Assembly (NCBI RefSeq): GCF_007018965.1
Contig: NZ_VJYZ01000007.1
Coordinates: 124,001 to 188,000, forward strand
Length of the DNA stretch: 64,000 nt
Source: Paracoccus marinus
GTDB taxonomy: Bacteria; Pseudomonadota; Alphaproteobacteria; Rhodobacterales; Rhodobacteraceae
Direction of reading: 5' to 3'
Shown here: positions 28,399-37,578 of the stretch, one piece after another
Layout: each line of letters opens with the position of its first letter
Numbering within the stretch: the first letter of the stretch is position 1
Translations under genes and position numbers: made by a program
Notes under the pieces: generated by a model
What the model saw: only the letters and a program-made list of their open reading frames with translations
Told to the model about the DNA's origin: nothing
Database searches by the model: none

Positions 28399-29484
28399 AT
28401 GGGATTGAACGTCAGCCTTGATGCGATCGCGGCCAACTGGCGCAGCCTTGCGGCGCGCGCGCCTGCCGCGCGAACCGCCGCGGTGCTGAAGGCGGACGCT
28501 TATGGCACCGGCGCGGCACGGGTCGCGCCCGCGCTTTATGCGGCCGGCGCGCGCGATTTCTTCGTGGCGCTGCCGCACGAGGGGCGGGCGATCCGCCCGC
28601 TGCTGGCGCCCGACGCGCGTATCTTCGTGCTGTCGGGCCCGCTTGCGGGTGACGCCGATCTGGATGGGCTGATCCCGGTCCTGAACAGCGCCGAGCAGTT
28701 CTTCCGCGACCGGGTCACGCGGAAGAAGGGGGCGTTCGCCATCCAGCTTGATACCGGCATGAACCGGCTGGGGATGGAGCGGGCGGAATGGGCGGCCGTG
28801 CGGGCCGAGGCGCTGGAAGCCGTAACCGATCACGGCACCGGCCCGGCGCTCGTCATGTCGCACCTGGCCAACGCCGACGAGCCCGACCATCCGTCGAACC
28901 CGGCCCAGTTGGCCGAGTTCCGGGCAATGACCGACGGCATCGCCGCGCCGCGCAGCCTTGCGGCGACGGGCGGCGTCCTGCTGGGGCCGGATTACCACTT
29001 CGACCTGACCCGGCCGGGGATCGGCCTCTATGGCGGGCTGCCATTCAGGGGTGCGCGTCCGGTCGTGTCGCTGGACCTGCCGGTGATCCAGACGCGGCCC
29101 GTCCGCGCGGGCGAATGCGTGGGCTACGGCCATGCCTGGACGGCCCCGCGCGACGGCCGCATCGCCACGGTCGCGGCGGGCTACGCGGACGGCATCCCGC
29201 GCGCGCTGTCGGGCGCGGGGCTGCGCCTGTGGGCCGGGGACCGCGCCTGCCCGGTGGTCGGGCGGGTGTCGATGGACCTGATCACGGTGGACGTGACCGG
29301 ACTGGACCGCGTGCCGCCGGTCCTGTCGCTTCTGAGCGAACGGCAGACGGTGGACGAGGTGGCGTCACTTGCCGGGACCATCGGGTATGAGATCCTGACC
29401 TCGCTCGGGTCGCGCTATCCGCGCAGCTGGACGGGCGATCAGGAGCCGGCAGCGTCGCCGCCGCCGCAGATGCCCCGACCCTGA
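28399..29484 (+). CDS. alr: Alanine racemase
   Basis: Alr interconverts L- and D-alanine for peptidoglycan. It is a cytoplasmic PLP enzyme. The 361-residue protein carries the PLP lysine K31 in [12 protein letters not shown]. Its N-terminal TIM barrel contains LDTGMNRLG. The C-terminal beta domain has GYGHAW with the expected catalytic tyrosine, then GYADGIPR and [16 protein letters not shown]. It diverges from pccB across 206 bases. A biosynthetic (alr) rather than degradative (dadX) role is likely since no dadA is adjacent. Confidence 0.95.
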   Translation: MGLNVSLDAIAANWRSLAARAPAARTAAVLKADAYGTGAARVAPALYAAGARDFFVALPHEGRAIRPLLAPDARIFVLSGPLAGDADLDGLIPVLNSAEQFFRDRVTRKKGAFAIQLDTGMNRLGMERAEWAAVRAEALEAVTDHGTGPALVMSHLANADEPDHPSNPAQLAEFRAMTDGIAAPRSLAATGGVLLGPDYHFDLTRPGIGLYGGLPFRGARPVVSLDLPVIQTRPVRAGECVGYGHAWTAPRDGRIATVAAGYADGIPRALSGAGLRLWAGDRACPVVGRVSMDLITVDVTGLDRVPPVLSLLSERQTVDEVASLAGTIGYEILTSLGSRYPRSWTGDQEPAASPPPQMPRP

Positions 29485-29625
29485 GGCGCGGATCGCGCGC
29501 GCGCACGGCGCCTTCCAGCCGCCGCCCCCCAGCTTGCCCTTGCGCTGGACCGCCCGGCTTGCGACCATGACCCCACGCTCGCCACCCTCTCTTTCGCCCG
29601 CCAACCCCTTCGACGAGGATCGCTC

Positions 29626-30807
29626 TTGGGTCTTGCCCCGACCATTTCGGCAGCCGCCGAAACGCAGATCGAATTTCCCGACAACCGGCTGCTGATCGAC
29701 CTTTGCGGCCCCCACGACCGGCACCTCGCCAGGATCGAACAGGCGCTTGGCGTCCACATCCTGCGCCGGGGCAACCTGCTTGCGGTAGTCGGCCCGGCCG
29801 ACGCGCAGGGCGACGCGGCCGGAGTCCTGCGCGGGCTTTACGCGCGCCTCGAACAGGGCCGCCCGGTCGAGCCGGGCGACATCGACGCGGCGTTGCGGAT
29901 GACCCTGGACAACGGCACCCGTGGCCCGACGCCGGCCGAACAGCTGGAAATGTTCGCGCACGGTCCGGTCGAGCTGCGGACCCGCAAGAAGGTGGTCGAG
30001 CCGCGCACCGACGCGCAAAAGGACTATGTGCGCTCGCTGTTCGCCAACGAACTCGCCTTCGGGATCGGGCCTGCGGGCACCGGCAAGACCTATCTCGCCG
30101 TCGCGGTCGGCGTTACGATGCTGATCGGGGGCCAGGTGGACCGGATCGTCCTGTCGCGCCCCGCGGTCGAGGCGGGCGAGCGGCTGGGCTTCCTGCCCGG
30201 CGACATGAAGGAGAAGGTCGATCCCTACATGCAGCCGCTCTACGACGCGCTGAACGACTTTCTGCCGCAAAAGCAGATGCAGAAGCTCATGGAGGAAAAG
30301 CGGATCGAGATCGCGCCGCTGGCGTTCATGCGCGGGCGCACGCTTGCCTCCAGCTTCGTGGTGCTGGACGAGGCGCAGAACGCGACCTCGATGCAGATGA
30401 AGATGTTCCTGACCCGCCTTGGCGAAGGGTCGCGCATGGTCATCACCGGCGACCGCACCCAGGTGGACCTGCCGCGCGGCGTGCAGTCGGGGCTGTCGGA
30501 CGCCGAGCGCATCCTGAAGGGCGTGCCGGGGATCAGCTTCAGCTACTTCACCGCGCAGGACGTGGTGCGCCACCCGCTGGTCGCCCGCGTGATCCAGGCC
30601 TACGACGCCGCCGACGAGAACGCGCAGGCACGGGTGGCAGGCGCCGAAATGCGCGGCGAGTATCCGTCGCGCAAGAACCCGTTCGCGGGCGGGACGCGCG
30701 CGGCTGCGGGGCTGGATGCGGGGCATGACGCGGGGCCGGGGTCCGGGGCTGCCGGCGATGCGGGCGCGGGCACAGGTGCTGGAACGGGTGAGGGGCAGGG
30801 CGCATGA
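29626..30807 (+). CDS. PhoH/YbeZ-family ATPase
   Basis: A 393-residue cytoplasmic ATPase of the PhoH-like (YbeZ) family, which acts with YbeY in 16S rRNA maturation and ribosome quality control. An N-terminal KH-like region (about 15-110) precedes the helicase-like core with Walker A GPAGTGKT (148-155), RPAVEAGERLGFLPGDMKEK and Walker B FVVLDEAQNAT. The last 40 residues are a Gly/Ala-rich extension not typical of the family. The start is TTG at 29626 with GAGGA upstream; no in-frame ATG precedes the conserved region. ybeY overlaps its end. Confidence 0.92.
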   Translation: MGLAPTISAAAETQIEFPDNRLLIDLCGPHDRHLARIEQALGVHILRRGNLLAVVGPADAQGDAAGVLRGLYARLEQGRPVEPGDIDAALRMTLDNGTRGPTPAEQLEMFAHGPVELRTRKKVVEPRTDAQKDYVRSLFANELAFGIGPAGTGKTYLAVAVGVTMLIGGQVDRIVLSRPAVEAGERLGFLPGDMKEKVDPYMQPLYDALNDFLPQKQMQKLMEEKRIEIAPLAFMRGRTLASSFVVLDEAQNATSMQMKMFLTRLGEGSRMVITGDRTQVDLPRGVQSGLSDAERILKGVPGISFSYFTAQDVVRHPLVARVIQAYDAADENAQARVAGAEMRGEYPSRKNPFAGGTRAAAGLDAGHDAGPGSGAAGDAGAGTGAGTGEGQGA

Positions 30808-31424
30808 GCGTGCAGGCGAACGCCCCCGACCGGGTCCCGCCGGTCGATATCGTCATCGAGGACGAGCGCTGGATCGACGCGGGCCTTGAAGACCTGTCGA
30901 GCCGCGCGGTGGCGGCGACGGCGCAGTATCTCGGCCTCGGCCCGGTCGAGGTGGTGGTGCTGGGCTGCAACGACGAGCGGATCGCGGGGCTGAACGATCA
31001 TTTCCGGGGCAAGTCCAGGCCCACGAACGTCCTCAGCTGGCCCGTCAACGACCCCGAGCCGCGCGACCCCGGGGCACGGCCCGCGCTTCCATCCGGCCAC
31101 GGCCGCCACGCGGGCGACATGATCGAACTGGGCGACATCGCCATCAGCTACGACACCTGCCTGCGCGAGGCGGATGAGCAAGGCAAGCCGCTGGCCGACC
31201 ACGTGGTCCACTTGGTCGTCCACGCCACGTTGCATCTGATCGGCTACGATCACGAAATCGACGCCGACGCCGAAACCATGGAGGGGTGCGAGCGTTCGGT
31301 GCTTGGCCTGCTGGGCATCCCCGACCCCTATGCGGACAGCCTCGCGGCGTCCGCCGGCGGCGCGGACGACCGGCGCCCGGCCACGCACGAAGCTTCGCAC
31401 CAAGACACTGAGCAAGGCGCCTGA
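30804..31424 (+). CDS. ybeY: rRNA maturation RNase YbeY
   Basis: YbeY is a zinc-dependent endoribonuclease needed for 16S rRNA 3' end processing. The 206-residue protein carries the intact metal motif HATLHLIGYDH with ligands H140, H144 and H150. It also has NVLSWP and the family LGDIAISYDT. The C-terminal 35 residues (AASAGGADDRRPATHEASH) are a poorly conserved extension. It overlaps phoH by four bases and is followed by the CBS protein gene, the standard ybeZ-ybeY-ybeX order. Confidence 0.95.
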   Translation: MSVQANAPDRVPPVDIVIEDERWIDAGLEDLSSRAVAATAQYLGLGPVEVVVLGCNDERIAGLNDHFRGKSRPTNVLSWPVNDPEPRDPGARPALPSGHGRHAGDMIELGDIAISYDTCLREADEQGKPLADHVVHLVVHATLHLIGYDHEIDADAETMEGCERSVLGLLGIPDPYADSLAASAGGADDRRPATHEASHQDTEQGA

Positions 31425-31428
31425 TCCG

Positions 31429-32352
31429 ATGAACGACCCCCGAAGTCCCGACACCTCCGGTTCCGACGCCGAGGGCGGCTGGCCCGACAGCGACGGGAGC
31501 GGGGGACGGGAACCGCCGGAACCGCGCGGCTTCCTGGGCCGGATTTTGGGGCGGCTTGGCGGCGCGGGCGCGGACAGTGATGACGTCCCCGCCTCGATGA
31601 TGGAGGCGGCGGTCGCGGGGACCGCGCCAAGCATCCTCAATCTGCGGCGCAAGTCGGTGGACGACGTGGCGGTCACGCGCGCCGATATCGTGGCCGTGCC
31701 GGTGGACGTGACGCTGCCCGACCTGGTCGAGGTGTTCCGCGAACACGGCTATTCGCGGGTGCCGGTGTTCCGCGGCAACCTGGACCAGCCGCTGGGGCTG
31801 ATCCACCTGAAAGATTTGGCGATGAAGCACGGCTTCGGCGCGCGGACGCCGATCCGCTTTGCCGTCCGGCCGATGCTGCGGCCGCTGCTTTACGTCCCCG
31901 GCAGCATGCCGATCGGCGCGCTCTTGCAGCAGATGCAGCAGAAGCGCATCCACATGGCGCTGGTGATCGACGAATACGGCGGGGTGGACGGTCTCGTCAC
32001 CATCGAGGACCTGATCGAGCAGGTGATCGGCCAGATCGACGACGAGCACGACGACAGCGAGGATGCGATCTGGGTGGCCGAGCGGCCGGGCCAGTGGATG
32101 ATCCTTGCCCGCGCGCCGATGGAGGAAGTCGAGCGGCAGACCGGCCTGCGCCTCGCGTCGGCCGGCGACGACGACGAGGTCGATACGCTGGGCGGTCTGA
32201 TCTTCATGCTGGCCGGGCGGGTCCCCGCGCGGGGCGAGGTCATCACCCACGAAAGCGGCGCCGAGTTCGAGGTGGTGGACGCCGACGCCCGCCGCATCAA
32301 GCGGGTCCGGCTGCGCCTGCCCGACATGCCGGCCACCGGTTCGACCCTGTAA
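31429..32352 (+). CDS. CorC/HlyC-type CBS domain protein (YbeX-like)
   Basis: A 307-residue cytoplasmic protein of the CorC/YbeX family, linked to Mg/Co efflux and recently to ribosome metabolism in E. coli. It has an acidic/Gly-rich N terminus, then two CBS domains (about 75-205: RADIVAVPVDVTLPDLVEVFREHGYSR split, LVIDEYGGVDGLVTIEDLIEQVIG). A C-terminal transporter-associated domain ends in RIKRVRLRLPDM. No membrane segments are present. The ATG follows the ybeY stop by four bases. No separate lnt gene follows within the window, as it often does elsewhere. Confidence 0.9.
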   Translation: MNDPRSPDTSGSDAEGGWPDSDGSGGREPPEPRGFLGRILGRLGGAGADSDDVPASMMEAAVAGTAPSILNLRRKSVDDVAVTRADIVAVPVDVTLPDLVEVFREHGYSRVPVFRGNLDQPLGLIHLKDLAMKHGFGARTPIRFAVRPMLRPLLYVPGSMPIGALLQQMQQKRIHMALVIDEYGGVDGLVTIEDLIEQVIGQIDDEHDDSEDAIWVAERPGQWMILARAPMEEVERQTGLRLASAGDDDEVDTLGGLIFMLAGRVPARGEVITHESGAEFEVVDADARRIKRVRLRLPDMPATGSTL

Positions 32353-32356
32353 CCCC

Positions 32357-32833
32357 TTAGCCGAGCGCGGAAAACGCGGGCGCGTAGGCGATGCGCGCGT
32401 GGTCGGGCACGTGCGGGCCGGTGGCTTGCAGGAACGGGCCCGCATAGGGGCAGTCCCAGCCCACCGGACGAAAGCCGAAGCGGCTGTAGAAGCGGGGCTC
32501 GCCCAGCACCACGACGGTGTGGCCGGGCCGCGCGGCCAGCGCCGCCCTGACCAGCGCCGAACCGATCCCCCGACCCTGATGCCGCGGCTCGACGGCGACC
32601 GGCGCGAGCGCCAGCGCCGGGAACGGCGCGGCAAGCGGCGACAGCGCCACATGCCCGACGATGCCGCCGTCGTCATTGACCGCCACCAGCGACAGGTCGA
32701 GGTCGCCATCGCGGCGCAGTTGGTCCACCAAAGCGGCCTCGGCGCCCGGTTCGCCCCCGTTTGCAAAGGCGGCGTTCAGAACGGCGGCGATGGCACCGGC
32801 GTCGACGGCGCGCTCGGGCCGCAGGCCGGTCAC
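32357..32833 (-). CDS. GNAT family N-acetyltransferase
   Basis: A 158-residue acetyltransferase with the acetyl-CoA loop RHQGRGIGSALVRAAL (near residue 84). It also carries the C-terminal GEPRFYSRFGFRPVGWDCPY pattern of the YhbS-type GNAT branch. No signal peptide. Its 3' end faces the CBS protein gene. Its start overlaps the downstream end of the DUF72 gene by ATGA, so it is co-transcribed with it. The acceptor is unknown. Confidence 0.88.
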   Translation of the reverse strand: MTGLRPERAVDAGAIAAVLNAAFANGGEPGAEAALVDQLRRDGDLDLSLVAVNDDGGIVGHVALSPLAAPFPALALAPVAVEPRHQGRGIGSALVRAALAARPGHTVVVLGEPRFYSRFGFRPVGWDCPYAGPFLQATGPHVPDHARIAYAPAFSALG

Positions 32834-33639
32834 GCCTGCGTCCGCTCGATCAGCGCCATCGCGGCGGCGGGGTTGGCGGCCTTGTGGCCCGAGATGACGA
32901 ACAGGAACACGTCGCGCGCACCGGACCTTGCAGGCGCGGCGATCCCCGGCAGGTCGTCGGGCTGCTGCCCCCCGGCCAGCGCCCGGGCGCGGTCCGCCCA
33001 GGTGTCGAGCGCGGCGGGCGGGTAGCCCTTGGGGTGCCCCTCGGTCGTGCCCGTGATCCGCAGGTAGCTGAAGTCAACGGTCTGGTCCGCGATCAGCGGG
33101 TAGTCGCTGTCGCCCGCCAGCACGATCGCCACGTTGCGGTCGCGGCAGGCGTCCACCGCGGCCGCATCGGCGAATGACGGGTGGCGCAGCTCGACCGCGT
33201 GGCGCAGGGCCACGTCGCCCGCGCGCCCGGGCAGCAGGTCCAGAAAGGCGCGGAAATCGTCGGGCTCGAACTTCTTGGTGGGCGGCAGCTGCCACAGCAG
33301 CGGCCCCAGCTTCGCGCCCAGCCTGTCGAGCCCGCTTTCGACGAAGCGGCCGATCGATTCGCCGCCCTCGGCCAGCACCTTGCGGTTGACGGCGTAGCGG
33401 GGCGCCTTGACGGCAAAGACGAAATCCTCGGGCACGGCGTCGTGCCACGCCTGGAACGTCTCGGGCTTCTGGGTGCGGTAGAAGGTGCCGTTGACCTCGA
33501 TCGCGGACAGCTGCATCGCGGACCACGACAGCTGGTCCTTCTTCCTGAGATCGGCGGGGTAGAAGCTGTCGTCCCACGGCTCGAAGGTCCAGCCGCCGAC
33601 GCCGATGCGGATGCTGCCCGCGCTGCCCTTGCCCGTCAT
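32830..33639 (-). CDS. DUF72 domain-containing protein (YecE-like)
   Basis: A 269-residue protein with the DUF72 TIM-barrel-like fold. It opens IRIGVGGWTFEPWDDSFYP and carries AIEVNGTFYRTQ, FAVKAPRYAVN, LWQLPPTKKF and ELRHPSF, the classical set of motifs. The frame is open 51 codons upstream, but the ATG at 33639 with GGGGGGAACG before it begins the domain. The activity of DUF72 proteins is unknown, although the barrel resembles sugar-phosphate isomerases. It overlaps the GNAT gene by four bases. Confidence 0.9.
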   Translation of the reverse strand: MTGKGSAGSIRIGVGGWTFEPWDDSFYPADLRKKDQLSWSAMQLSAIEVNGTFYRTQKPETFQAWHDAVPEDFVFAVKAPRYAVNRKVLAEGGESIGRFVESGLDRLGAKLGPLLWQLPPTKKFEPDDFRAFLDLLPGRAGDVALRHAVELRHPSFADAAAVDACRDRNVAIVLAGDSDYPLIADQTVDFSYLRITGTTEGHPKGYPPAALDTWADRARALAGGQQPDDLPGIAAPARSGARDVFLFVISGHKAANPAAAMALIERTQA

Positions 33640-33734
33640 GATCGTTCCCCCCCGCATGGATGTGGGCGCACCATCGGCCGATGCGCGGGCGGGGACAACC
33701 CGTCCCGCGGCAAGGAAGCCGCTGCCCGTGACGG

Positions 33735-34121
33735 TCAGGCCGCGTCGATGCGGTGGATGTCCCGGGCGATCCCCGCCGTCGCCGCCGCCCATGCGCTCGC
33801 CATCGTGCGCGCCTTGTGCGCCTTGAGCGCGGCGTCACCCGTGAACAGCTCCTCGACCTGCCAGACGAGCGGGTCGTCGGTCTGGGCGATGTCGAAATGC
33901 AGACAGCCCGCCTCGGCCCGGCTGGCCGCCACGTGATCGGGCAGATGCGTCAGCACCGCCATCAGCTGCGCGGCGTCGGCACAGCGCAGCTGGCCCGACA
34001 GGGCGATCTGGTCGCCAATGGGCGCTGGACGGCCGTGCCCGGCGGAGGGCCCGTGGTGACGGCCGCAGGCGCAGGTCATGGCCGGGCCTTCGGGCAGCGG
34101 CGCGCAGCCGGGTTCACACAC
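33735..34121 (-). CDS. Antibiotic biosynthesis monooxygenase (ABM) domain protein
   Basis: A 128-residue protein; the ABM-type dimeric alpha-beta barrel spans about residues 35-125. Its motifs are ALSGQLRCADAAQLMAVLTHL, CLHFDIAQTDDPLVWQVEELF and HKARTMASAWAAATAG. Such proteins are small cofactor-free oxygenases or quinone or heme-linked enzymes. An unusual Cys/His-rich leader (CACGRHHGPSAGHG) precedes the domain. The start is GTG at 34121; ATG at 34079 is an alternative with no better ribosome site. No signal peptide is seen. Substrate unknown. Confidence 0.78.
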   Translation of the reverse strand: MCEPGCAPLPEGPAMTCACGRHHGPSAGHGRPAPIGDQIALSGQLRCADAAQLMAVLTHLPDHVAASRAEAGCLHFDIAQTDDPLVWQVEELFTGDAALKAHKARTMASAWAAATAGIARDIHRIDAA

Positions 34122-34205
34122 GCCCTCACGCCGCCGGCGGCGACGCTCGAATCGCCTGGCTGAAATCTCATCGCGCTTCGTCCTTTCCTGCCGCCCGGCC
34201 GTTCG

Positions 34206-35795
34206 TCATACCGCGTCGCCGCGCTGAAGCATGATGCCCAGCTCCTCGACGTCAAGGTCGCGTTCCAGTTCGTGCAGGACCTCGTCCTCGATCAGCCCGG
34301 CGCGGTGCAGGCGGATCAGCTCGTCCCGACCGGCGGCCATCGCGTCCAGCTTGATGCCCCAGTGGGGCTGCAACTTTTCCATCGCCACCTCGGCGTTCGC
34401 GGCATAGCGGTCGGTCAGTTCGACCCGGCGGCGGTGTTCCTTGAGCAGCTGGGGGTGCAGCAGGGTGCCGTCGTCGCCGTAGACGAGTTCCTCGACGCGG
34501 GCGAGGCGCGCGCGCGTCATCGCGGCCTCGGCGGCAGGCAGGCGCACGGGCGCGGGCGGATCGAGGTCCTGCGGGTTGACCAGCCGGATCACCCAGCCCA
34601 GCGTCGATCCCTGCAGGATCACGGTGACAAAGATCGCGGCGAATGCCGCGAGCAGCATCAGGTCGCGCCCCGGCATCTCGGCCGGCAGCGCCAGCGGCAC
34701 AGCCAGCGTCACGACGCCCCGCATGCCCGCCCATCCCAGCACGGTCGCCTGCCGCCACCCCATCGGCCGCGCCCGGCGCCAGCCCGCCCGGACGGCGGCG
34801 CGCAAGATCGCCTCGGACCCGAAGACATAGGCGAAGCGGGCCGCGATGATCGTCACGACGACCGCCACGACGGCCTGGATCATCGCCGGCGGCATCGCGC
34901 CCGCGCCGCCCACCCGGTCGATCGCGCCGCGCAGCGAAAAGCCGATCAGGATGAACACCAGCGCCTCGAGCACGAAGGAGAATATCTGCCAGAACGAGGT
35001 GCCGAGGATCCGCTCGGCCGCCGTCCAGACGGTGTGCTGGTACCAGCCCAGCACCAGCCCCGCGGCCACCACGGCGATGACGCCCGACACCTCGACCGCC
35101 TCGGCGGCGATATAGGCGGTCCAGCTGAGAAGCACGGTCACGATGACCATCAGCACGCGGTCGTCCAGGCGCCGAGCGATGAACACCCAAAGATAACCGC
35201 AGGCAAGTCCCACCGCCGCGCCGCCCACGGCCACGACCGCGAAGCCGCCAAGCGCTTGGCCCGCGTCGAACGTGCCGCTGAGGGTCGCGGCCACGGCAAA
35301 GCGCAGCAGCACCAGCCCGGTCGCGTCGTTGAGCAGGCTTTCCCCCTCCAGCAGCGTCGTCACCCGGCGCGGCAGCGGCACGTTCTTGAGAACCGCGCGC
35401 GCCGACACCGCGTCGGGCGGCGACACGATCGCGCCGAGCGCGAAGCACGCGGCCCAGGGCAGGGACGGCACGATGATGTGGACGACGACACCGACCGCCA
35501 GCGTGGTGAAGACGACCGCCCCGACCGCAAGCGACAGGATCCCCGGCAGGAGCCTGCGGAACCGCCCCAGCGCCGTGTAGAACGCCCCGTCGATCAGCAG
35601 CGGCGGCAGGAACAGGACCAGCACCAGTTCCGGGTCGAGCGAGATTTCCGGCAGGCCCGGGATGAAGGCAAGCGCCCCGCCGCCGACCAGCAGCGCGGTG
35701 GCGGGCGGCACGTGCAGCCGCGACGCCAACCAGTAAAGCGCGACCACGACGCCAAGAAGGGCAAGGACAAGTTCGAACGCTTCGACAGCAGGCAT
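34206..35795 (-). CDS. Na+/H+ antiporter, CPA1 family
   Basis: A 529-residue inner-membrane protein with about twelve hydrophobic segments through residue 410. The ion-binding signature is GESLLNDATGLVL (ND pair) and the second conserved site is WAGMRGVVTLAVPLALP. A cytoplasmic C-terminal helical domain of about 110 residues follows (RARLARVEELVYGD, ERDLDVEELGIML). It belongs to the CPA1 Na+/H+ exchangers used for pH and sodium homeostasis. The ATG at 35795 has GAGAGGA upstream. The TetR gene diverges from it across 172 bases. Confidence 0.93.
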   Translation of the reverse strand: MPAVEAFELVLALLGVVVALYWLASRLHVPPATALLVGGGALAFIPGLPEISLDPELVLVLFLPPLLIDGAFYTALGRFRRLLPGILSLAVGAVVFTTLAVGVVVHIIVPSLPWAACFALGAIVSPPDAVSARAVLKNVPLPRRVTTLLEGESLLNDATGLVLLRFAVAATLSGTFDAGQALGGFAVVAVGGAAVGLACGYLWVFIARRLDDRVLMVIVTVLLSWTAYIAAEAVEVSGVIAVVAAGLVLGWYQHTVWTAAERILGTSFWQIFSFVLEALVFILIGFSLRGAIDRVGGAGAMPPAMIQAVVAVVVTIIAARFAYVFGSEAILRAAVRAGWRRARPMGWRQATVLGWAGMRGVVTLAVPLALPAEMPGRDLMLLAAFAAIFVTVILQGSTLGWVIRLVNPQDLDPPAPVRLPAAEAAMTRARLARVEELVYGDDGTLLHPQLLKEHRRRVELTDRYAANAEVAMEKLQPHWGIKLDAMAAGRDELIRLHRAGLIEDEVLHELERDLDVEELGIMLQRGDAV

Positions 35796-35967
35796 GATGG
35801 CTTCCTCTCGGTCCTGCCCCGGCGCGGGTCTGACGGTGGCGTGCGATCCGGCGGACCCATCGGCGCAGGACCGCTCGAGCCTGCGGTGCAACGGCCCGGG
35901 CTTCAAGGTGGCGCGTCAAGACCAAGGGCGCTTGCCGCCGGGTTAGGTCCATGTTAACAGCGTTACC

Positions 35968-36540
35968 ATGATCGACGAGACCGACCCGGACAGCGCCCCG
36001 AAGCGGGGATATCACCACGGCGACCTGCGAAGCGCGCTGGTCTGCGAAGGGCTGCGCCTGCTTGCAGCCCAGGATGCCGATACCCTGTCGCTGCGCGAGG
36101 TCGCGCGGGCGGCGGGGGTAAGTGCCACCTCGGTCTACCGGCATTTTCCCGACAAGACGGCGTTGCTGACCGCGCTTGCGGCGCAGGGGCTGGCGCAGCT
36201 CGGCGCCGAACAGACCGCCGCGGCGGAGGCCGCGGGAGGGGGCGAGGCGGGGTTCCTTGCGACCGGCCGCGCCTATGTGCGGTTCGCCCGCGCGAACCCG
36301 GCACTGTTCCGCCTGATCTTCGCCACGCCCATCCTCAGCGCCGCGCAGGACATGGACCCGGCGGAGTCCGACGCCAACAGGATCCTTCAGGCGAACGCCG
36401 TCGATGCCGCCGCCCGCGACGGCACCGAGGCGCGCGTCCATGCGCTCCGTAGCTGGGGCCTGGTCCACGGGATCGCGATGCTCGCGCTCGACGGACAGAT
36501 CGAGATCGACGACGCGATGATCGACGCGGTGATCGCGTGA
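35968..36540 (+). CDS. TetR/AcrR family transcriptional regulator
   Basis: A 190-residue repressor. The N-terminal helix-turn-helix is RGYHHGDLRSALVCEGLRLLA then LSLREVARAAGVSATSVYRHFPDKTALL. A C-terminal ligand-binding domain of the WHG type follows (YVRFARANPALFRLIFA). It starts a plus-strand run including the VOC, DoxX-like and dehydrogenase-like genes, and probably controls them together with itself or the divergent antiporter. No clear operator was identified in the upstream gap. Confidence 0.92.
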   Translation: MIDETDPDSAPKRGYHHGDLRSALVCEGLRLLAAQDADTLSLREVARAAGVSATSVYRHFPDKTALLTALAAQGLAQLGAEQTAAAEAAGGGEAGFLATGRAYVRFARANPALFRLIFATPILSAAQDMDPAESDANRILQANAVDAAARDGTEARVHALRSWGLVHGIAMLALDGQIEIDDAMIDAVIA

Positions 36541-36637
36541 CCGGTGTGTGCGGCGCCCCCGCCCGCGTCCTTTCGCGCGCGGCGCGGCGCGGACGCCGCT
36601 GAACCCGAAACTTCCCCACGACAAGAAAGCAAAGCCG

Positions 36638-37031
36638 ATGCTCACCCATCCTGCCGATCCGCTACGTCGCGGACGTCGCCGCCACCACCGCCTTTTACGA
36701 AGGGCTGGGCCTGCGCCACGACCGCGCGGCCAGCTTCGCCCCCGTCTATCAGCACCTGCAGGTCGGGGCGGGGGCGCTGGGGATCCACGATGCGGGCGCA
36801 TCGAAGGGCCGGCCGATCGGCACGGTGGAGCTGAACTTCATGACCGACGAGCCGCTGGACGACGTGGCCGCGCGGCTGGCGGAAGCAGGCTATGCCTTCA
36901 CGCTTCACGACGAGGATTTCGGGCGCAGCCTGCGCGTCGTCGATCCCGACGGCATCATGGTCCAGATCCAGCGCATCGACCCGGACGTGTCGCGCCGTTC
37001 GGCCGGCGAACTTGCCGGCGCGGCGGACTGA
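36638..37031 (+). pseudogene. VOC/glyoxalase-like protein, frameshifted near its start
   Basis: In one frame the sequence encodes a near-complete VOC protein: ILPIRYVADVAATTAFY, GLRHDRAASF, GIHDAGASKG, VELNFMTDEPLD and the C-terminal SLRVVDPDGIMVQIQRI. This frame has a stop at 36600 and no ATG, GTG or TTG until GTG at 36822. The ATG at 36638 fits perfectly if one C is removed from ACCC around 36644-36647, giving a natural VOC start MLTILPIRY. The gene is therefore either newly inactivated or carries a one-base assembly error. An isolated start at 36825 would make only the second half. Substrate unknown. Confidence 0.75.
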
Positions 37032-37054
37032 CGGACGCGGATCGGGGTCAGGTC

Positions 37055-37567
37055 ATGGATGATTTGCTGATCGTGGTGCTGTGCCTCGCGCCCCTGGCGG
37101 TTGGCGGGCTGATCCGGGGCCGGACGCCTGCGGAACGGCGCCGGCTGGCGGCACTGGGGATGGGGCTTGCCTTCTGCTTCTTCGCGCTGGGTCATGTGGC
37201 CATTCACGACCGGATGGTGCGGATGCTGCCGGAATGGTTGCCCGGCCGCAGCCCGCTGGTCCATGCGACCGGCGCGCTCGAGGTGCTGATCGCCGCGGGG
37301 CTGATGTCGCCCCGGTGGCAGCGGGTCGCGGCGCGCGCGGCGATGGTGGTGCTGGTCCTGTTCTTTCCGGCCAACGTCTATGCGGCTTTCGCGGGCACGT
37401 GGGACGTGCCGGGGCAAGAGGGTCCGGGCTACCTGTGGATCAGGGCCCCGTTGCAGCTGTTCCTGCTGGCCTGGGCCGCCTGGCCTGCCTTTGGCGGGCG
37501 GGATTCCGAAGGCACGGCGGGGCGACCCGTCCGCGACGATCGAACCAACAACGAAACTGCAGCATGA
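37055..37567 (+). CDS. DoxX-like inner-membrane protein
   Basis: A 170-residue membrane protein with about four to five helices (LLIVVLCLAPLAVGGLI, RLAALGMGLAFCFFALGHVAI, GALEVLIAAGLM, AAMVVLVLFFPANVYAAF, LQLFLLAWAAWPAF). The PANVYAAF segment and helix order resemble the DoxX family of membrane proteins. No catalytic residues can be assigned. The ATG follows the VOC frame by 23 bases. A GGGGTCAGG sequence lies upstream. The next gene overlaps or follows by 11 bases. Confidence 0.8.
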   Translation: MDDLLIVVLCLAPLAVGGLIRGRTPAERRRLAALGMGLAFCFFALGHVAIHDRMVRMLPEWLPGRSPLVHATGALEVLIAAGLMSPRWQRVAARAAMVVLVLFFPANVYAAFAGTWDVPGQEGPGYLWIRAPLQLFLLAWAAWPAFGGRDSEGTAGRPVRDDRTNNETAA

Positions 37568-37578
37568 CGGAGGACAGG

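Noticed and set aside
34272..35957. A 561-residue plus-strand frame opposite the Na+/H+ antiporter
   Set aside because: Composition is His/Arg/Gln-rich without domains; the opposite strand has the antiporter motifs and a ribosome site.
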